DNA of 64,000 nucleotides, taken from NCBI GenBank assembly GCA_963763885.1, contig CAVXQD010000003.1, forward strand, positions 186,001 through 250,000. Direction: 5' to 3'. The stretch comes from JANNBN01 sp963763885. GTDB lineage: Bacteria; Actinomycetota; Acidimicrobiia; Acidimicrobiales; JANYDT01. The notes under the pieces are model-generated. The model saw nothing but the letters and a program-made list of their open reading frames with translations. It searched no databases and was not told the origin of the DNA. How positions within the stretch are numbered: the stretch's first letter is position 1; every line of letters starts with the position of its first letter. Positions 1-7,910 of this stretch are shown here, piece by piece. The position numbers were made by a program, and so were the translations under genes.

Positions 1-1
1 C

Positions 2-1033
2 GATGGCGTTGTGACCTCGTTGCTCTCCGGAGACACCACAATAATCGGCGCGCGTACGATCGTGGATGCAACGCACTCGAAGATGAACGTCCCGTCGACG
101 CACACGCCGGGGTTCATGGTTTCGCCGGACGTCGCGTTCATCCCTCCGAACGGGCTGCCCCGCGTCGCACACGCCCACCCCGCCTACGTCGTGATTGGAG
201 CGGGCAAGACCGCCATGGACACGATCATCTGGCTGCTCGACAATGGCGCCGATCCCGGCTCGATCCGCTGGATTATGCCCCGTGATTCCTGGCTGCTGCG
301 CCGGGGGAACTTCCAGCCCAGCCGCGAGTTTTTCCCCGACGCGGTGCGCAGCCTCGCCGGTCAGGTCGAGGCAGTCGAGGGCGCCGCTTCGATCGACGAG
401 GTGTTCGAGCGACTGGAGGTATCGGGCGAACTGGCCAGGATCGACCCGAGTATTCGACCAGAGGCCTACCACTGCGCCGTGATCAGCGACGGCGAACTCG
501 AGCAGCTGCGACGCGTCGCGGGCATCGTCCGCATGGGCCGGGTGCGCGCCATCGAGGACGACCGCATCGTGCTCGAAGGCGGCGAGATTCCAACGGGTCC
601 GGGCGTCCTGCACATCGACTGCTCTGCTGCGGGCATCCCGACCCTGGCGTCGAAGCCGGTGTTCGAAGGGAACCGCATCACGCTGCAGTGGATCCGGATC
701 TGTCAGCCGACGTTCAGCGCTGCGCTTATTGGAGTCGTGGAGGCCTCGGTCGCGGACGAGTCCGAGAAGAACCGGATCTGTTCACCGATCGTTCCTCCCA
801 CCGCCCCGCGCGACTGGCTAGCCATGCTGGTGGTGGAGCTGGCCAACCGTCAGCTCTGGCCCACGATCCCGGCCGTCGCCTCGTTCCTTGCGACATCTCG
901 ACTCTCGGGCGGCTTCCATCAGCACCTCGCGTCGCTCACACCTGAAGACACCGAGATCTGGGCGGATCTGCGTCGCTACCTGGCAGCCGTCGGCCCGGCT
1001 GCCGCCAACGCACGCCGGCTGCTCGAGGCTTGA
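2..1033 (+). CDS. FAD/NAD(P)-binding oxidoreductase, 5'-truncated by window edge
   Basis: The reading frame is already open at the left edge (codons from base 2), so the true start lies outside the window. The visible part contains a Rossmann dinucleotide motif VIGAGKTAMD that would bind NAD(P)H, preceded by IVDATHS, which resembles the second FAD-contacting segment (the 'ATG' motif) of flavoprotein monooxygenases. The N-terminal FAD-binding GxGxxG must be upstream. The C-terminal 100 residues look helical and match no catalytic motif I recognise. Probably a flavin-dependent oxidoreductase of the FMO/Baeyer-Villiger-like fold; the substrate is unknown. The GTG at 11 is an internal candidate start, but the homologous region before it is missing, so I treat the gene as partial. 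Confidence 0.6.
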   Translation, partial: DGVVTSLLSGDTTIIGARTIVDATHSKMNVPSTHTPGFMVSPDVAFIPPNGLPRVAHAHPAYVVIGAGKTAMDTIIWLLDNGADPGSIRWIMPRDSWLLRRGNFQPSREFFPDAVRSLAGQVEAVEGAASIDEVFERLEVSGELARIDPSIRPEAYHCAVISDGELEQLRRVAGIVRMGRVRAIEDDRIVLEGGEIPTGPGVLHIDCSAAGIPTLASKPVFEGNRITLQWIRICQPTFSAALIGVVEASVADESEKNRICSPIVPPTAPRDWLAMLVVELANRQLWPTIPAVASFLATSRLSGGFHQHLASLTPEDTEIWADLRRYLAAVGPAAANARRLLEA

Positions 1034-1373
1034 CCTCCGCTGACCCACCACACAAAGATGGTGATGACACATATCGGCGTGCCGGCCGATTCGCCTGGTG
1101 GCCAAGGTTTGGCAATGGGAATCTCGAAGCTCGAGCACGCGTGGCCGACCAACCCCGATGACCTTCCTGACTCGGAAGTCACCACCCAGTCGGGGCCTAG
1201 TCCTTCGGTGAAAGTGGGCTGAGAACTCTGAGCGCGGGCTGTGGATTCCTGAGCCAATCGCAACGTCCTAGCTGGCGGAAAATCACGATCTCCAAGCGAT
1301 GTTTCCATCGGCGCACGTACCGGAACCGTGACCGGTTTGCCGAAGAACGGCGTTGTTGGTTGTCTCCAAGAAG
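1034..1373. other. Intergenic stretch with no supported gene
   Basis: The 340 bases between the oxidoreductase and the convergent yjdM-like gene hold no recognisable gene. A 54-codon frame (1058-1222, +, ATG) exists but has no Shine-Dalgarno sequence and resembles nothing I know. No strong terminator hairpin is seen. Confidence 0.5.
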
Positions 1374-1706
1374 CTAGGCCTTCTTGACAAACTCGGCTTT
1401 GATCAGGATTCCTCGGCCATTGACCTTTCCGTCAATCGGGTGATCACCGGGGACCAGGCGAATACCGCGCACCTTTGTCCCGATTTTCACGCCGCCAGAC
1501 TTGCCGTCCAGCTTCAGATCCTTGATCACCGTCACGTCGTCACCGTTGGCCAGCAAGACACCGTTGGCATCACGCACGTCGTCGAGCCCGTCGCTTAACG
1601 CACCCAACCACTCGTGTCCGCACGTGTCGCACTCGAACCCGTCGACTGTTTCAAGCGGGTTTGGCATTGTGCAGATCGGACACACATTCTCTTGCTCTTC
1701 AGGCAT
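1374..1706 (-). CDS. yjdM: YjdM/PhnA-family zinc-ribbon protein
   Basis: 110 residues, the usual length of the YjdM (formerly PhnA) family. A zinc ribbon is formed by CPIC (C9, C12) and ECDTCGHEW (C26, C29). It is followed by the family's conserved SH3-like C-terminal domain with LANGDDVTVIKDLKLDG, KIGTKVRGIRLV and a lysine-rich end. The family is often labelled 'alkylphosphonate utilisation' from its neighbourhood in E. coli, but no enzymatic role is established. It is small and cytoplasmic, stands alone here, and is transcribed in the same direction as msrB upstream. The family assignment is secure; the function is not. Confidence 0.88.
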   Translation of the reverse strand: MPEEQENVCPICTMPNPLETVDGFECDTCGHEWLGALSDGLDDVRDANGVLLANGDDVTVIKDLKLDGKSGGVKIGTKVRGIRLVPGDHPIDGKVNGRGILIKAEFVKKA

Positions 1707-1799
1707 GGATCTGGTCTACCGCAGTTCCTAGTACCTGAACGAAGGGCTCAAGGTCTCCTTGATGCATGCGCGAATGCCGTACCGGAGGGAACCGTTTTG

Positions 1800-2240
1800 T
1801 TACTCCGCTGGTTCGAGGGTCAGTGACACAGAGTTGATGCACCAGCGCTCATCGGTCGGTACCGGAAAACCCTCACCCCGGAACACGTGTCCGAGGTGCG
1901 AACCACAAGCAGCGCACCGCGCCTCAACTCTGGGGTAGCCGAGCAGGTTGTCCTCCAAAAGCACAACTGAGTCGTCGCTGGTGGGCTCATAGAACGAAGG
2001 CCACCCGCAGCCAGAATGAAACTTGGCGTCGCTGCGGAACAGTTCGGCGCTGCATGCCTTGCAGCGATACACGCCGGTGGACTTCGTGTCGGTGTACTCG
2101 CCGGTGCCCGCCCGTTCGGTGCCGGCATGCCGGAGGACCTCATAGGACAAACGGTTAAGCCGCGACCGGAGTTCAGCGTCGTCAAGCTGCACCGGGTATG
2201 GGGTTCCATCGGGACGGACGCTGCTGATCTCTCCACTCAT
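1800..2240 (-). CDS. msrB: Peptide-methionine (R)-S-oxide reductase
   Basis: MsrB repairs oxidised protein by reducing methionine-R-sulfoxide, recycled by thioredoxin. The 146-residue protein has the complete SelR domain: two zinc-binding CxxC pairs (C60/C63 and C109/C112), the GCGWPSF motif (77-83) and the catalytic cysteine in ERWCINS (C134). The usual sequence here is RYCINS; Trp for Tyr next to the catalytic Cys is a mild variant. The ATG at 2240 gives the standard N-terminus with LSYEVLRHAGTE. It appears monocistronic. Confidence 0.95.
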   Translation of the reverse strand: MSGEISSVRPDGTPYPVQLDDAELRSRLNRLSYEVLRHAGTERAGTGEYTDTKSTGVYRCKACSAELFRSDAKFHSGCGWPSFYEPTSDDSVVLLEDNLLGYPRVEARCAACGSHLGHVFRGEGFPVPTDERWCINSVSLTLEPAE

Positions 2241-2522
2241 GGAACCAAGGTACCTCCAGACAGCCGCTCGGTGAACCCGTGCCTGAACGCGTACCTAGAA
2301 CGTTGATCCCTCGCTTCCAGCGCTGCGTTACAAGCGGGGCTGCGGTTTGGCCGGAGCGTCAGCGCTGGTGGTCCCGATTCAGAAGACGTCGGCCAGGTCT
2401 GACCGTGTCGGAAACAAGCGGGTCTGCCGGGACCATGGCTCCCGTGTTTTACGGGTGTCTGGGTCTTGTTGTGGTTGCAGCGTGTTGTGGCTGGTCACAG
2501 GGTTGTTTGTGGGGGAGATGGG

Positions 2523-2543
2523 GTGATCACTGGTTGTGATCAC
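2523..2543. repeat. Duplicated GTGATCAC palindrome upstream of the HNH gene
   Basis: The 8-bp palindrome GTGATCAC occurs twice (2523-2530 and 2536-2543), separated by 5 bases, so the sites sit on the same helical face about 1.2 turns apart. They lie 37-57 bases before the HNH start and just upstream of its -10 element, where an operator would act. The rest of the 2241-2579 gap is GT-rich and shows nothing else I can name. Confidence 0.5.
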
Positions 2544-2567
2544 GAACACCAGTTCGATCAGTCGGTG

Positions 2568-2573
2568 TATACT
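2568..2573 (+). promoter_or_regulatory. -10 element TATACT, probably giving a leaderless HNH mRNA
   Basis: TATACT lies 6 bases before the ATG at 2580. Transcription starting about 7 bases past the -10 would begin at or next to that ATG, and no Shine-Dalgarno sequence is present. This is the pattern of a leaderless actinobacterial transcript. It supports the 2580 start over the longer frame opening at 2466, whose extra 38 residues look random. Confidence 0.55.
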
Positions 2574-2579
2574 TTCTGT

Positions 2580-3788
2580 ATGGACGCGGCGTTGGTGGAC
2601 ATCACGGAAGGGTTGGGTGAGGGGTTCGCCCGGTTGATGTTGTACGTGTCTGAACATGTTCTGTGTGCTGATGATGTGGTTGCTGTTCGACGGCTTGTTG
2701 ATACTGCGGAGTTGGTGTGTACGCGTACGGTCGCGAAGTTTGCGAAGGAGGCTGAGTTTCGTGAGTTGGGGTTCCGCGATATTGGTTCGTGGATGGCTGC
2801 GAAGACTGGTTCGCGTCGCACGGAGGGTCATGCTCGGTGTGAGCAGGCGAAGTTGTTGGAGGATTTGCCTGAGGTTGCTGCTGCGGTGTTGGCTGGGACG
2901 TTCAGTGCTGCGCATCTCAGGTGCTTGTCGGCGAGCGTGTCCAGGAAGCGTCTCCCGTTGGCGCAGCGTGATCAGCATGTGTTTGTGAACGCAGCGGTGT
3001 GGTTGGACGCGTCACTGTTTTCACAGTTGGTCCAGCGTTGGGTTGCTCTTGCGGATGACGAGTTGTGTGATCCCAGCCAGCCTGGGAAGGAGGACGGCCA
3101 GTTCGATGCGCGCCGGTTGCAGTTGACGTTGATGTTGGATGGGATGTGGCGGCTGAATGGCGTGTTTGACCCGGTCGCGGGTGAAGCCATCCAGGCGGTC
3201 CTTGCGGCTGTCACCCCGGCACCGTCCAAAGACGATCCGCGGACGCCAGCCCAACGTCGTGCTGACGGGTTCATTGAGTGGTGCAATTCGTTCCTTGCAG
3301 AGCAGGACCGTGTGCATCTGGGGAACGAACGCCCCAATGTGAACGTGGTGTTCCACACGGCGGACGGTTCCGCGCATACCACCGGCGGCCATTTCCTGCG
3401 GAATTGGCAGTTGGGTCAGGTGATGTGCGACGCAACGTTCACCGCTGTGGCTGCGACGTTGACAGGCCGACCCTTCGATGTGGGCACCCCGTTACGGGCG
3501 ATCCCGGCAAGGAACCGCAAAGCAGTTGTCGTGAGGGACCGGTGTTGCCGGTTCCCGCATTGTGGCCGGCCGGCGAGGTGGTGTGAGATCCACCACATCC
3601 TGGAACGTGAGAACGGTGGAGCCCATGAGCTTCCAAATCTTGTTCTTCTGTGTGCTTATCATCACCGTGAAGTCCACCGGCAAGGCATCAAACTCGCCTG
3701 GGACGGCCCCACGCTGACAGCCCGGCTGCCCAACGGCACCCTGTTACACGGCCCCCCACACCCCACCACAAAACCAACGTTGCTCTAA
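2580..3788 (+). CDS. DUF222 (13E12-type) HNH endonuclease
   Basis: 402 residues. The N-terminal two thirds are a DUF222 helical domain, with the conserved ELVCTRTVAKFAKEAEFRELGF and QAKLLEDLPEVAAAVLAG segments. The C-terminal HNH nuclease has RDRCCRFPHCGRPARWCEIHH, then ENGGAHELPNLVLLCAYHH, giving the HH..N..HH metal site and two CxxC zinc knuckles. The family is abundant and repetitive in actinobacterial genomes and is suspected to be mobile or self-propagating, but its biological role is unproven. Codons in the first third are unusually T-rich at position 3 (many ttg, gtt, ggt), unlike neighbouring genes, which suggests transfer. A terminator-like hairpin follows at 3804. Confidence 0.9.
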   Translation: MDAALVDITEGLGEGFARLMLYVSEHVLCADDVVAVRRLVDTAELVCTRTVAKFAKEAEFRELGFRDIGSWMAAKTGSRRTEGHARCEQAKLLEDLPEVAAAVLAGTFSAAHLRCLSASVSRKRLPLAQRDQHVFVNAAVWLDASLFSQLVQRWVALADDELCDPSQPGKEDGQFDARRLQLTLMLDGMWRLNGVFDPVAGEAIQAVLAAVTPAPSKDDPRTPAQRRADGFIEWCNSFLAEQDRVHLGNERPNVNVVFHTADGSAHTTGGHFLRNWQLGQVMCDATFTAVAATLTGRPFDVGTPLRAIPARNRKAVVVRDRCCRFPHCGRPARWCEIHHILERENGGAHELPNLVLLCAYHHREVHRQGIKLAWDGPTLTARLPNGTLLHGPPHPTTKPTLL

Positions 3789-3803
3789 CCCAAACTCATC
3801 GTC

Positions 3804-3831
3804 CCAGGGCGCCGGAGTATCGGCGCCCTGG
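3804..3831 (+). terminator. Hairpin after the HNH gene
   Basis: Arms CCAGGGCGCC (3804-3813) and GGCGCCCTGG (3822-3831) pair perfectly, with one more G-C pair inside and a 6-base loop. The stem starts 15 bases after the HNH stop. There is no T-run, as is common for high-GC actinobacterial terminators. Confidence 0.6.
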
Positions 3832-3917
3832 CGAAGCCGCGTCCAACCAGCGGAGTGGGTGGGGGGTGACCCGAAGGGAGGGACCCGACGAGCTTGCGAG
3901 GCGGGAGGGTACCCGGA

Positions 3918-3986
3918 GGAGGCAGGACCCGCCACCCACGCAGCGGACCGGCCGGTGGAGGCAGGACCCGCCATCCACGCAGCGGG
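3918..3986. repeat. 39-bp tandem direct repeat, two copies
   Basis: A segment beginning GGAGGCAGGACCCGCCA (3918) is repeated from 3957 with a period of 39 bases. About 29 of the first 30 bases are identical and the copies diverge afterwards. The surrounding 3832-4101 region is G-rich and holds no other supported feature. It may be debris of the HNH/13E12 repeat insertion. Confidence 0.5.
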
Positions 3987-4101
3987 ACTGTGGCTGGGCC
4001 ATCGAAAGGGATCCGTCGCTGATTTGGCGGCGGGTGGTGCGTGGTGGGAAGACTTCCTTGCCGGTCGCTACGGACCGGCCGCATGCCCAAGGTGGTTACC
4101 C

Positions 4102-4872
4102 ATGAAGATCGATTCGTTGTTCTCTGTCGCTGGGAAGGTCGTCGTGGTGACCGGCGGGTCACGCGGCATCGGCGAGATGATCGCTGCTGGTTTCGTTGCG
4201 AACGGAGCGAAGGTCTACATCAGTTCCCGCAAGGCCGCTGGGTGCGACGCCACTGCGGCCCGACTGGCAGAGACCTACGGCGGCACGTGCATCTCCGTCC
4301 CCTCCGACCTGTCCACGATGGATGGCATCGACGCATTGGCTGCAGCGCTGCGTGAACGCGAAGAAGGAATTGACGTCCTCGTCAACAACGCCGGTGTTTC
4401 ATGGGGTGCCCCCTTGGAGTCGTTTCCCGAGGCCGGTTGGGACAAGGTGATGGACACAAACGTGAAGGGTGTGTTCTTCCTCACTCAGCGCTTGCTGCCC
4501 ATGCTTGAAGCCCGAGCAACTGCCGAAAATCCTGCTCGGGTCGTCAACATTGGGTCGATCGACGGGATCAAGAGCCTGCGTTCGCACGTTCTCTATGGCC
4601 CATCCAAAGCGCGCTGCACCGTTGACCGGACGTGCGCCACTGCGGCGAAACGTCTTGTGAATGCGATCGCGCCGGGGCCATTCCGACTGGATGCTGAGCA
4701 CCGGAGTTGGTGGTGGCGGCGATGTGAGAACACGATTGGAACGCCGTCGCCAAAGGCAACCCACGCGGCCGGGTTGGCACACCTGAAGATATCGCCGGGC
4801 TGGCGATCTTCCTCAGCTCACGCGGGGGCACGGGGGAAGATCACTGCGGTCGGCGGCATCTTGGTGAGCTGA
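4102..4872 (+). pseudogene. SDR-family oxidoreductase, frameshifted in its C-terminal third
   Basis: The N-terminal two thirds are a normal classical SDR: TGGSRGIG cofactor motif (residues 15-22), NNAG, a GSIDG strand and YGPSKA with the catalytic Tyr and Lys. After that the frame loses homology, returns briefly at NAIAPGPF, and is lost again. The missing piece is found in another frame near 4756-4815 as GRVGTPEDIAGLAIFLSSRG, the usual SDR 'GxxEDIAG..FLSS' block. The last residues KITAVGGILVS are back in the first frame. At least three compensating indels are needed, so the product should be inactive unless these are consensus errors. No intact partner gene is adjacent. Confidence 0.75.
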
Positions 4873-4929
4873 TAAGTGTGGGCGAGAAGTGTTAGTGCCG
4901 AAAAGTTCAGCCTGCGTGAGTGGCTACTC

Positions 4930-6112
4930 GTCTTTCAGCCGTCAGTCGGCCGGCGCGGCTGCGCAGCGGCAGTTCTGGCATCGCGAGTGCCCAGCCGATG
5001 CCGATCAGCTGCACAGCGCCGATAACAGCTGAATGCGGCCACCCAGCGAGATCGAATCCACACGGCTTGCGTAGGTTTGCAGGCAGGGCAGCGATCTTGT
5101 CCGGTTCTCGGATCACGCGACGCCTTCGTCGGCCGACAGCCCTGTGCGAGACGGGATCTCGGCCGGCCGTCTTGTTGAGTACGGTGCCCGAATGGCCAAC
5201 ATGATCGATCCACCCAATGTTCGGAGAACATGATTGTTGCCGTTGCCACACCCATGTCTCGTCTCGCGGCGTTCGGGTGCGATCGACGTCGTGGTGTAGA
5301 CGGACCCGTCCGAGTCCCTGAGCGCGCCGGGGACGACAGATACGTCATCGTTGACACGAGGGCGCCACGACAGGCACGGTTGCCTGATCGACCAGCACGG
5401 GACCGCTTGTAACCCGCGGCTGAGATCCCGCCCCGCAGCGGTGGAGCCGCGACGACACCGACCCAGCGGCTGGTTCGGGCCCTGCTCTGTGGCGGCCGCA
5501 GTGCGCCCTGAGCCGGCCTGTAGTTCGACCGCCCCACGACACCGCCCGGCCCCGCGCCGAGCCCGCGCCGTCGCCACCCGGCCGGACAGCCGCGCGGCCT
5601 GCGCCGCCCGCCCCCTGGACCCACAGCGTCAGCCCCGAGGCGCGCCTCAGCCCAATGACCGGGTGTTGGTGAGGCTTGTCCGCCCCTCCCAGGCCGATCA
5701 TCAGCGACGCAAGCCCGACGACAGCAGGAACGCTCCCATGAGATCCAGCTTCGCCTGTCGGCGAGCAAACGGAAGCTAGGACGTTGCAGAAGAACATCAT
5801 CACGCGCAGAGGGGTACGTTGATGAAAAGACCACGGCCACGACCACCGTCGATGATGAACGCACAAGGGAAAGAGGGGGAAGGGGCACCCGGGGTGGAAG
5901 GACGTCGCCGACGATCGCAAACGCGAGCGCCTGGATGGCTCCTCCTCCGATTCCTTGCACGGCCCGAGCTGCGATGAGCTGGCCAATCGTCTGAGCAAGT
6001 CCACACAGCAGCGACGCAACCGCGAAGGTGCCCATCGCAATCTGGAAGATGGTGCGTCGACCGTAGAGGTCGGACAGCTTGCCGAGCAGGGGAGTGGGTG
6101 TCTAGTGGTTTC
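4930..6112 (-). pseudogene. DHA2-type MFS drug transporter, truncated and multiply frameshifted
   Basis: Pieces of one EmrB/QacA-like transporter appear in order in different minus-strand frames. TPLLGKLSDLYGRRTIFQ and AVASLLCGLAQTIGQLIA, then AVQGIGGGAIQALAFAIVGD (motif A and TM3-4), lie near 6105-5920. GLASLMIGLGG lies near 5690. GVATATIMF, then LGGSIMLAI in a shifted frame, lies near 5215. IGIGWALAMPELPLRSR is the typical end, near 4950. The first roughly 60 residues are missing at the junction with the nitronate monooxygenase gene, and much of the middle is degenerate. It clearly derives from an MFS gene and cannot encode a working pump as read. Confidence 0.75.
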
Positions 6113-6128
6113 ACCCCTGTTGCCGGCG

Positions 6129-7256
6129 TCACTGCATCATCGAACGCACGCGCTCGTTGGCTTCGATGAACTCCTCGACCATGTCCATCACCACTCGAGC
6201 TGCAGGCTTCACCTCGTTCATTGAGCCAACGATCTGACCCACGAAATAGTTGGCAAGCTTCGCGGAGCCGGAGGTGGAATCGTGAGCGCCTCGGTCGATG
6301 CGCCTGGTGGCTGCTGCGGTAAGGATCGGCTGCAGTGGCATCGGAAGCGGACCCGGCGATTCGGGGCTGTCCCACGCATCGGTCCAGTCCGATCGCAGCT
6401 GACGCGCTGGCTTGCCCGTGCGACTGCGGGACCGAAGCGTGTCCGAAGATGTCGCCTTCAGGAACTTCTGCTTTACGGTCGGATGTGTCTCGGCCTCTTC
6501 GGTGGTGAGCCACACCGAGCCACACCACACTCCATCGGCGCCGAGGGCAAGCGCTGCTGCCATCTGCCGACCTCCACCGATACCACCGGCGGCAAGCACC
6601 GGCACTGGCGCAACGGCGTCGACCACCTCTGGGATCAACACCATGGTGGCGATGTCCCCCGTATGGCCCCCTGCTTCGTATCCCTGCGCAATGATCAGGT
6701 CGACTCCAGCGGCAACGTGGCGAACTGCGTGGGCCGGTTTGCCGGCGAGCGCGCCAACTTTGATCCCGGCGCTGTGAGCGCGCTCCAACATGTCAGGAGG
6801 AGGGCTCCCGAGTGCATTCACGATGAGCGCGATCGGATGGGAGAACGCAATGTCCATCATCCGCGCTGCCGATGAATAACTCATCGGGGGAGCGTTTTCG
6901 CTGCTGCGACGACGAGGCTCTTCCAGCGGAGGTGGGACGTCGTACCGCTGCAAGAGATTCTCGAGGAAGTCACGATGCGCCTGAGGGATGCGATCGTTCA
7001 ATTCGGCAACCGTGAGCTCGCCTTCTGCCTTGCCTTCGTACTTCGCCGGCACGATCACATCGACGCCAAAGGGCTTGTCGCCAACTTGCTCTTTGATCCA
7101 TGCAAGGTCGATGTCGAACTGTTCCGGCGTCAGGGCCTCGGCACCCAAGATGCCCATCCCTCCAGCCTTCGTGACTGCCGCAACCACGTCGCGGCAATGC
7201 GAGAAGGCGAGGATTGGGAACTCGATGCCGAACATCTGGCAGATGCGATTTTCCAT
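6129..7256 (-). CDS. Nitronate monooxygenase (2-nitropropane dioxygenase family)
   Basis: 375 residues forming an FMN-binding TIM barrel of the NMO/enoyl-reductase-II type. Visible motifs are the N-terminal FGIEFPILAFSHC, VTKAGGMGILGAE, AGIKVGALAGKPAHA, DLIIAQGYEAGGHTG (FMN-phosphate/active-site loop), PVLAAGGIGGGRQMAAALALGADGVWCGS and the C-terminal NYFVGQIVGSMNEV. Enzymes of this group oxidise alkyl nitronates with O2, or act on related flavin substrates. The open frame and full length contrast with the broken genes on both sides. Residues 110-135 are less conserved than in typical homologues. A G-rich tract lies directly upstream of the start. Confidence 0.85.
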   Translation of the reverse strand: MENRICQMFGIEFPILAFSHCRDVVAAVTKAGGMGILGAEALTPEQFDIDLAWIKEQVGDKPFGVDVIVPAKYEGKAEGELTVAELNDRIPQAHRDFLENLLQRYDVPPPLEEPRRRSSENAPPMSYSSAARMMDIAFSHPIALIVNALGSPPPDMLERAHSAGIKVGALAGKPAHAVRHVAAGVDLIIAQGYEAGGHTGDIATMVLIPEVVDAVAPVPVLAAGGIGGGRQMAAALALGADGVWCGSVWLTTEEAETHPTVKQKFLKATSSDTLRSRSRTGKPARQLRSDWTDAWDSPESPGPLPMPLQPILTAAATRRIDRGAHDSTSGSAKLANYFVGQIVGSMNEVKPAARVVMDMVEEFIEANERVRSMMQ

Positions 7257-7297
7257 GCCACATCCTCGTCGTTATCGACTTGACGAAGCGAACCGCC

Positions 7298-7390
7298 GGA
7301 GGGGGAGGGGGGGGGGGGTGGGGGGAGTGGGGGGTGGTGGGAGGAGGGGGGTGTGATGAGAGTGAGGAGTAAGTAGTGGGAGATGAATGG
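7298..7390. repeat. G-rich low-complexity tract
   Basis: Nearly pure purine/G on the plus strand, with a 12-G run and several runs of 5-6 G. It could fold as a G-quadruplex in DNA, or be an assembly join or poly-G artefact. It ends the homology of the nitroreductase pseudogene on its right and lies about 40 bases upstream of the nitronate monooxygenase start on its left. Confidence 0.8.
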
Positions 7391-7798
7391 GCACGTGTCA
7401 TGTTCAAGCGCTCGATCCAGTGACCACGACGACACAGGGGCATCGAACTGGCGGAAGCCTCGCTTACCAGTCTGGCGGCGCTTGTGTCCGAGCGATGCCA
7501 TGGCTTCGATAGCTGCACGGCGATCTGGACCTGGCGGTCGCGGTGCACACCTTGGTAGCCGTGTCGCTCATCTTGATCCGCGGTCGACGGTGCGCCGGCC
7601 AGCATCCGCTCAGTGTTGCCTTTGCGGATCATCTCGAGCGGTTCACCGGTGATGGCGTGAAAGTGCCACGGTTGTGTGTTCATCGAAGACGGCGCCGGCT
7701 GGCGAGGTCGATGATCTCGTTGATGAGTTCCTTTGGAACGGGGTCGGGTTGTAACCACGGATGCTGCGACGTTCGTGAACCAATGAGGCGTAATCCAT
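7381..7798 (-). pseudogene. Nitroreductase, frameshifted and 3'-truncated
   Basis: The minus strand from the ATG at 7798 reads MDYASLVHERRSIRGYNPTP, then shifts frame (VPKELINEIIDLASR near 7735), shifts again (APSSMNTQPWHFHAITGEPL near 7680) and again (GFRQFDAPVS..LDRALEHDT near 7430). Together these cover the N-terminal half of an FMN-dependent nitroreductase, including the RRSIR and APSSMNTQPWHF FMN-binding motifs. Homology stops at the G-rich tract and the C-terminal half (GCVINGQG-type segment) is absent. At least three frameshifts plus truncation make it nonfunctional as read. Confidence 0.75.
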
Positions 7799-7910
7799 CC
7801 GGCTCACCGTAACGAGTAGTGCAGGAGCGGCACAACAACGACTGACCGGCGTCGGCAAAGGAGTGGAGGAGAACGGGATCTGGCCGCCGCTGTCGGGCAG
7901 AATCCTCACC

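Noticed and set aside
1058..1222. 54-codon plus-strand frame in the first long gap
   Set aside because: No ribosome site, no similarity and unremarkable codon use.
3832..4101. Possible CRISPR-like array
   Set aside because: Only two tandem copies with no spacers of uniform length and no cas genes.
5113..5577. Arg/Ala-rich minus-strand frames in the MFS pseudogene
   Set aside because: They are out-of-frame readings of transporter sequence whose correct fragments are recognisable in other frames.
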